A stretch of DNA of 8,409 nucleotides, taken from NCBI GenBank assembly GCA_040756085.1, contig JBFMAE010000089.1, positions 1 through 8,409 on the forward strand, written 5' to 3'. The first letter of the stretch is position 1; each line of letters opens with the position of its first letter. Of this stretch, positions 6,251 to 8,409 are shown in pieces. Under the pieces are notes generated by a model. It made no database searches and was not told where the DNA came from. It was given only the letters and a program-made list of their open reading frames with translations. This stretch comes from JBFMAE01 sp040756085. GTDB lineage: Bacteria; Desulfobacterota; BSN033; UBA1163. The translations under genes and the position numbers were made by a program.

Positions 6251-6285
6251 ACAAACGATGAACGATAAACGACGAACGATGAACT
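6251..6285 (+). repeat. 7-base tandem repeat ATGAACN, five units, upstream of cas1
   Basis: In steps of seven: ACAAACG, ATGAACG, ATAAACG, ACGAACG, ATGAACT. It begins 13 bases upstream of the cas1 ATG and is in the opposite orientation to the array at 6343-6398, giving a second inverted pair like the one between the second cas2 and the four-helix-bundle gene. Confidence 0.75.
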
Positions 6286-6342
6286 CTAAAGACGAATTCC
6301 TTTTTCACGAAAATATAACTAACGAGGTTCGAGATCGGTATC

Positions 6343-6398
6343 GTTCACAGTTCATGGTTCATGGTCCTTCGTTCTTTGTCCATTGTTTATCATTCGCA
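6343..6398 (+). repeat. 7-base tandem repeat GTTCATN overlapping the 3' end of the primase-like gene
   Basis: In steps of seven: GTTCACA, GTTCATG, GTTCATG, GTCCTTC, GTTCTTT, GTCCATT, GTTTATC, ATTCGCA. The stop codon of the primase-like gene (6352-6354) lies inside the second unit, so the last dozen or so residues of that protein (from about MINNGQRTKDHEP) are read from repeat units. Confidence 0.75.
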
Positions 6399-8100
6399 TC
6401 ATCGCTTCTAACTCTTCCTTCTCTTTTGTAAGCTTCTCGATTTTCTTGTAGAGTAACAGGTATTGAGTTTCGATCTCATTTATCGTCCGTTGCTTATCTT
6501 CTGCTCTTTTTGGTTTATAGTTCATTGTACATTGTTCATCGTGAACGTGTCTTTTTATTGGCACTAACCCCGGGTCTGCATGAAGGAGCGGGCTCGGATA
6601 ACCTCCTTTAGGAATCTCAAATGAGCAGTTACATGGGAGGTAAGCGGTGGTCTCCGGCATTAATTCTCTAATTTTTGGACAACTGATAGGATTGCCTCTC
6701 AGTTTTGAGGCCATTCGATTTAACTTGTTCGGTCTATAATCCGGGCAGTTCTCCAAAACATCATGAAGGATCTTTTTTCCTTCTTTCAAAAATCCAAGGG
6801 TAAAGAAGACAACCAATTTCTCTTCATTTCGGAGTTTCCTGCCTGAGCGGGCTTTACGGATGATCTCTTCGAGGACAGGACACCTTTGTTCGAGTCTTTT
6901 TAGAGAATGGATAGATCTGTCGGATATTAACCGAGAAACTTTATCAAGTCCCTTTAAGAAATCCTTAATTTCATTTCGGCTGATCGTCCGAATCTTATTG
7001 ATCAAAAGCAATTGATCCTCATAGGGGGTTCCATATTCATCAATGAAGAAGCATCTTTTTCCTGTCCCACGATTGACTCCAAATGGAAGCATAACGGGAT
7101 GATCCTCCCAACCAATCCCTGCTCCCTTGAATCCCAAAAGAAAGTCTATAGAAAGATCTACACCAGGTGATTGGGTCTTATCCAAAACAATACTGAGAAA
7201 GCGTTCTGCCAGTTCGAGGGGGATGAATTCTTCGAAAAAGAACCAGACCCTTCTTTCTCGATCGCCTGGGTTTTCTAAATAAGTTGGGATCCCATATCCT
7301 TTTACCGTCTCAGTAATCATCCTCGCATAATGATGGACATGATCTTCTGATATCGCAAGGAAGCCTGAATTTTTGATATTTTCGACCATTTTCCTCCAGG
7401 GTATCCGGACACGAATACTCGAAAACTTCAAGGTCTTATCAGACCTCAGAGGATAAACACCAAACGTCTTTTCTCCCTTAACATGCTCAGAAATTTGATT
7501 AAATCCCATGATCCCATAAACATAGGAATGAATCACATTGGCTGAGCTTCCAATATGGTATTGCGCATATCCTACCTCTCTACCTTTAAAAAGATTCAAG
7601 ATAAGTGTGGCCTCTTTCTCTCTTAATTCGAATGAAATTGTTTGAGGAATGAAACTGGACTTTCTCTCCACTCCTTTAAGAAAACGGGCTGCCTCTCCAA
7701 AACCCATTTCTTCATAAAGTGAAGCAAGCATTTTCTTTGCTTGAAGATTTTCAGGTGAGAGAACGATGGTCTTCTGAAGGTGTTTCAGGGTCCTTTCCCA
7801 GGCACCCTTCTCATGAAAAAGAAGGGCGAGGCGGAAATGGTATTCGGGGTTTTTAGGATTCAGGGCAATTGCCTGTTCATAAGATTCTCTGGCCTGGCGT
7901 GACATTCCTAACTCTTCACAGAGTTTACCCCACTCGAAATGGACTAAAGGATCTTTGGAGGGCAACCTCCTTTTGATAGCAATCACCTTTCGAGATCGCT
8001 CCTCATCCCCTTCATCGAGATAAGCCTTCGCAAGGGCAATATGATGAATGGGATTAAAGGGATCGGTTTTGATTTGGGCCTCGATTTCTGAGATTGTCAT
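6352..8100 (-). CDS. CRISPR-associated primase-polymerase-like protein (TPR + AEP + Cys domain), catalytic residues replaced
   Basis: A 582-residue protein built as follows: TPR repeats (about 15-145, with units such as NPEYHFRLALLFHEKG and SPENLQAKKMLASLYEEMG); an AEP/Prim-Pol domain (about 165-370) starting with FKGREVGYAQYH and including HVKGEKTFGVYPL; a Cys-containing PriL-like segment with Cys407, Cys452, Cys474 and Cys490 that could bind a metal or Fe-S cluster; and a coiled-coil tail (about 541-570). This layout is that of CRISPR-associated Prim-Pols, which are known next to cas1/cas2 in type III loci. The active site is altered: D-x-D of motif I is Arg230-Val231-Arg232 and the motif II His is Arg284 (ERRVWFFFEE), while Asp354 of motif III (CFFIDEYGTPYEDQ) remains. 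I therefore infer loss of polymerase activity and a structural or nucleic-acid-binding role. The start overlaps the upstream stop (ATGA), implying coupling. Stretches of the C-terminus derive from 7-base repeats. Confidence 0.85.
   Translation of the reverse strand: MTISEIEAQIKTDPFNPIHHIALAKAYLDEGDEERSRKVIAIKRRLPSKDPLVHFEWGKLCEELGMSRQARESYEQAIALNPKNPEYHFRLALLFHEKGAWERTLKHLQKTIVLSPENLQAKKMLASLYEEMGFGEAARFLKGVERKSSFIPQTISFELREKEATLILNLFKGREVGYAQYHIGSSANVIHSYVYGIMGFNQISEHVKGEKTFGVYPLRSDKTLKFSSIRVRIPWRKMVENIKNSGFLAISEDHVHHYARMITETVKGYGIPTYLENPGDRERRVWFFFEEFIPLELAERFLSIVLDKTQSPGVDLSIDFLLGFKGAGIGWEDHPVMLPFGVNRGTGKRCFFIDEYGTPYEDQLLLINKIRTISRNEIKDFLKGLDKVSRLISDRSIHSLKRLEQRCPVLEEIIRKARSGRKLRNEEKLVVFFTLGFLKEGKKILHDVLENCPDYRPNKLNRMASKLRGNPISCPKIRELMPETTAYLPCNCSFEIPKGGYPSPLLHADPGLVPIKRHVHDEQCTMNYKPKRAEDKQRTINEIETQYLLLYKKIEKLTKEKEELEAMMRMINNGQRTKDHEP
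6478..6547 (+). repeat. 7-base repeat array inside the coding region of the primase-like gene
   Basis: In steps of seven: ATTTATC, GTCCGTT, GCTTATC, then two degraded units, then GTTTATA, GTTCATT, GTACATT, GTTCATC, GTGAACG. It is read in frame as residues about 518-541 of the primase-like protein. It has the same consensus as the intergenic arrays, so coding sequence here was probably gained from a repeat. Confidence 0.65.
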
Positions 8101-8409
8101 ATCTTTAAGATCGGGAACTCCGGGATATCTTCTTCTTTTACCCCGGAAAACTTCATCACTGATTGAAGCATTTTCTGAAACGAATCTTCATCGACAGCAT
8201 TGAATCCATGAGCCAAAATGGATTGGTTTCTTATATCGAGAAGTGGTCTGATCTCTTTTTCATAATATTTGAAAAATTCTCCTGCCAAAGGGCTTCCCAA
8301 CCCATAGAGTAGCTGATATGAGGCGTAAAGGGGTACTTTTATTCTTTGGTCTTTATTATCCTGATATTTCAGAATAAATTCTTCTTTTAATCTTTCAGGA
8401 ATCTTTCCT
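8097..8409 (-). CDS. C-terminal part of CARF-HEPN ancillary RNase, Cas02710/TIGR02710-like (Csm6/Csx1 kind); 5' end outside window
   Basis: The minus-strand frame is open to the right edge and gives about 103 residues of the C-terminus; the TTG or nearby codons around 8300 are internal, not a start. The visible part contains KVPLYASYQLLYGLGSPLAG followed by IRNQSILAHGF. RNQSILAH fits the HEPN RNase signature R-N-x(4)-H (R-x6-H overall), and the surrounding LYGLGSP...LAHGF pattern is what I recall of the TIGR02710/Cas02710 family. Such proteins carry an N-terminal CARF domain that senses cyclic oligoadenylate made by Cas10 and activates a non-specific RNase; the CARF part is not in the window, so that half is inferred. 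Its stop overlaps the start of the primase-like gene by four bases (ATGA), so the two are co-translated. Csm6 or another HEPN protein remains possible. Confidence 0.75.
   Translation of the reverse strand, partial: GKIPERLKEEFILKYQDNKDQRIKVPLYASYQLLYGLGSPLAGEFFKYYEKEIRPLLDIRNQSILAHGFNAVDEDSFQKMLQSVMKFSGVKEEDIPEFPILKI

Noticed and set aside
6352..8100. Calling the primase-like gene a reverse transcriptase
   Set aside because: There is no YxDD-type motif or RT finger block. The GVYPL, VWFFF, FFID and four-Cys pattern is that of an AEP primase.

Overview
The window is the middle of a type III-A CRISPR-Cas locus. Every supported gene is on the minus strand, so the locus is transcribed from the right edge to the left edge. 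In transcription order it holds: the C-terminal end of a CARF-HEPN type ancillary ribonuclease (Cas02710/TIGR02710-like, 5' end outside); a TPR + archaeo-eukaryotic primase (AEP) protein of the CRISPR-associated primase-polymerase (CAPP) kind; cas1; a first cas2; a small four-helix-bundle (S23/IVP-family) gene; a second cas2; then the effector genes cas10/csm1, csm2 and csm3 (3' end outside). csm4, csm5, cas6 and the CRISPR array would have to lie outside; no array is visible here.

The locus splits into modules. The right-hand part (about 3881-8409) is signalling nuclease plus adaptation genes. The left-hand part (1-3729) is the tightly packed csm1-csm2-csm3 operon, with strong Shine-Dalgarno sequences and gaps of 2 and 18 bases. 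A 151-base gap with a possible weak terminator and an AT-rich 7-base repeat separates the two parts. Cas10 keeps both its HD nuclease motif and the GGDD cyclase motif, so the usual type III logic (target RNA binding, cyclic oligoadenylate synthesis, activation of the CARF-HEPN RNase) is plausible. The adaptation genes would supply spacers.

The unusual points are these. (1) The CAPP is recognisable throughout, but its metal-binding D-x-D is R-V-R and its motif II histidine is arginine, so it is probably a catalytically dead primase fold. (2) Two different, both intact-looking cas2 genes flank a four-helix-bundle gene that lacks the family's diagnostic central segment. (3) Almost every junction between adaptation genes contains a degenerate tandem repeat of exactly 7 bases (GTTCATN or its complement). 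These repeats touch stop codons, supply possible alternative starts and appear to have been absorbed into the C-terminus of the CAPP. A different 7-base array lies before csm1.

Organism: the base composition (roughly 40% GC), Shine-Dalgarno use, a primase-bearing type III system and 7-base intergenic repeats suggest an anaerobic bacterium of the Desulfobacterota/Nitrospirota kind or a related uncultured lineage. This is a weak inference; nothing in the window is a taxonomic marker. No rRNA, tRNA, transposase or integrase was seen, and no gene-free stretch exceeds 300 bases.
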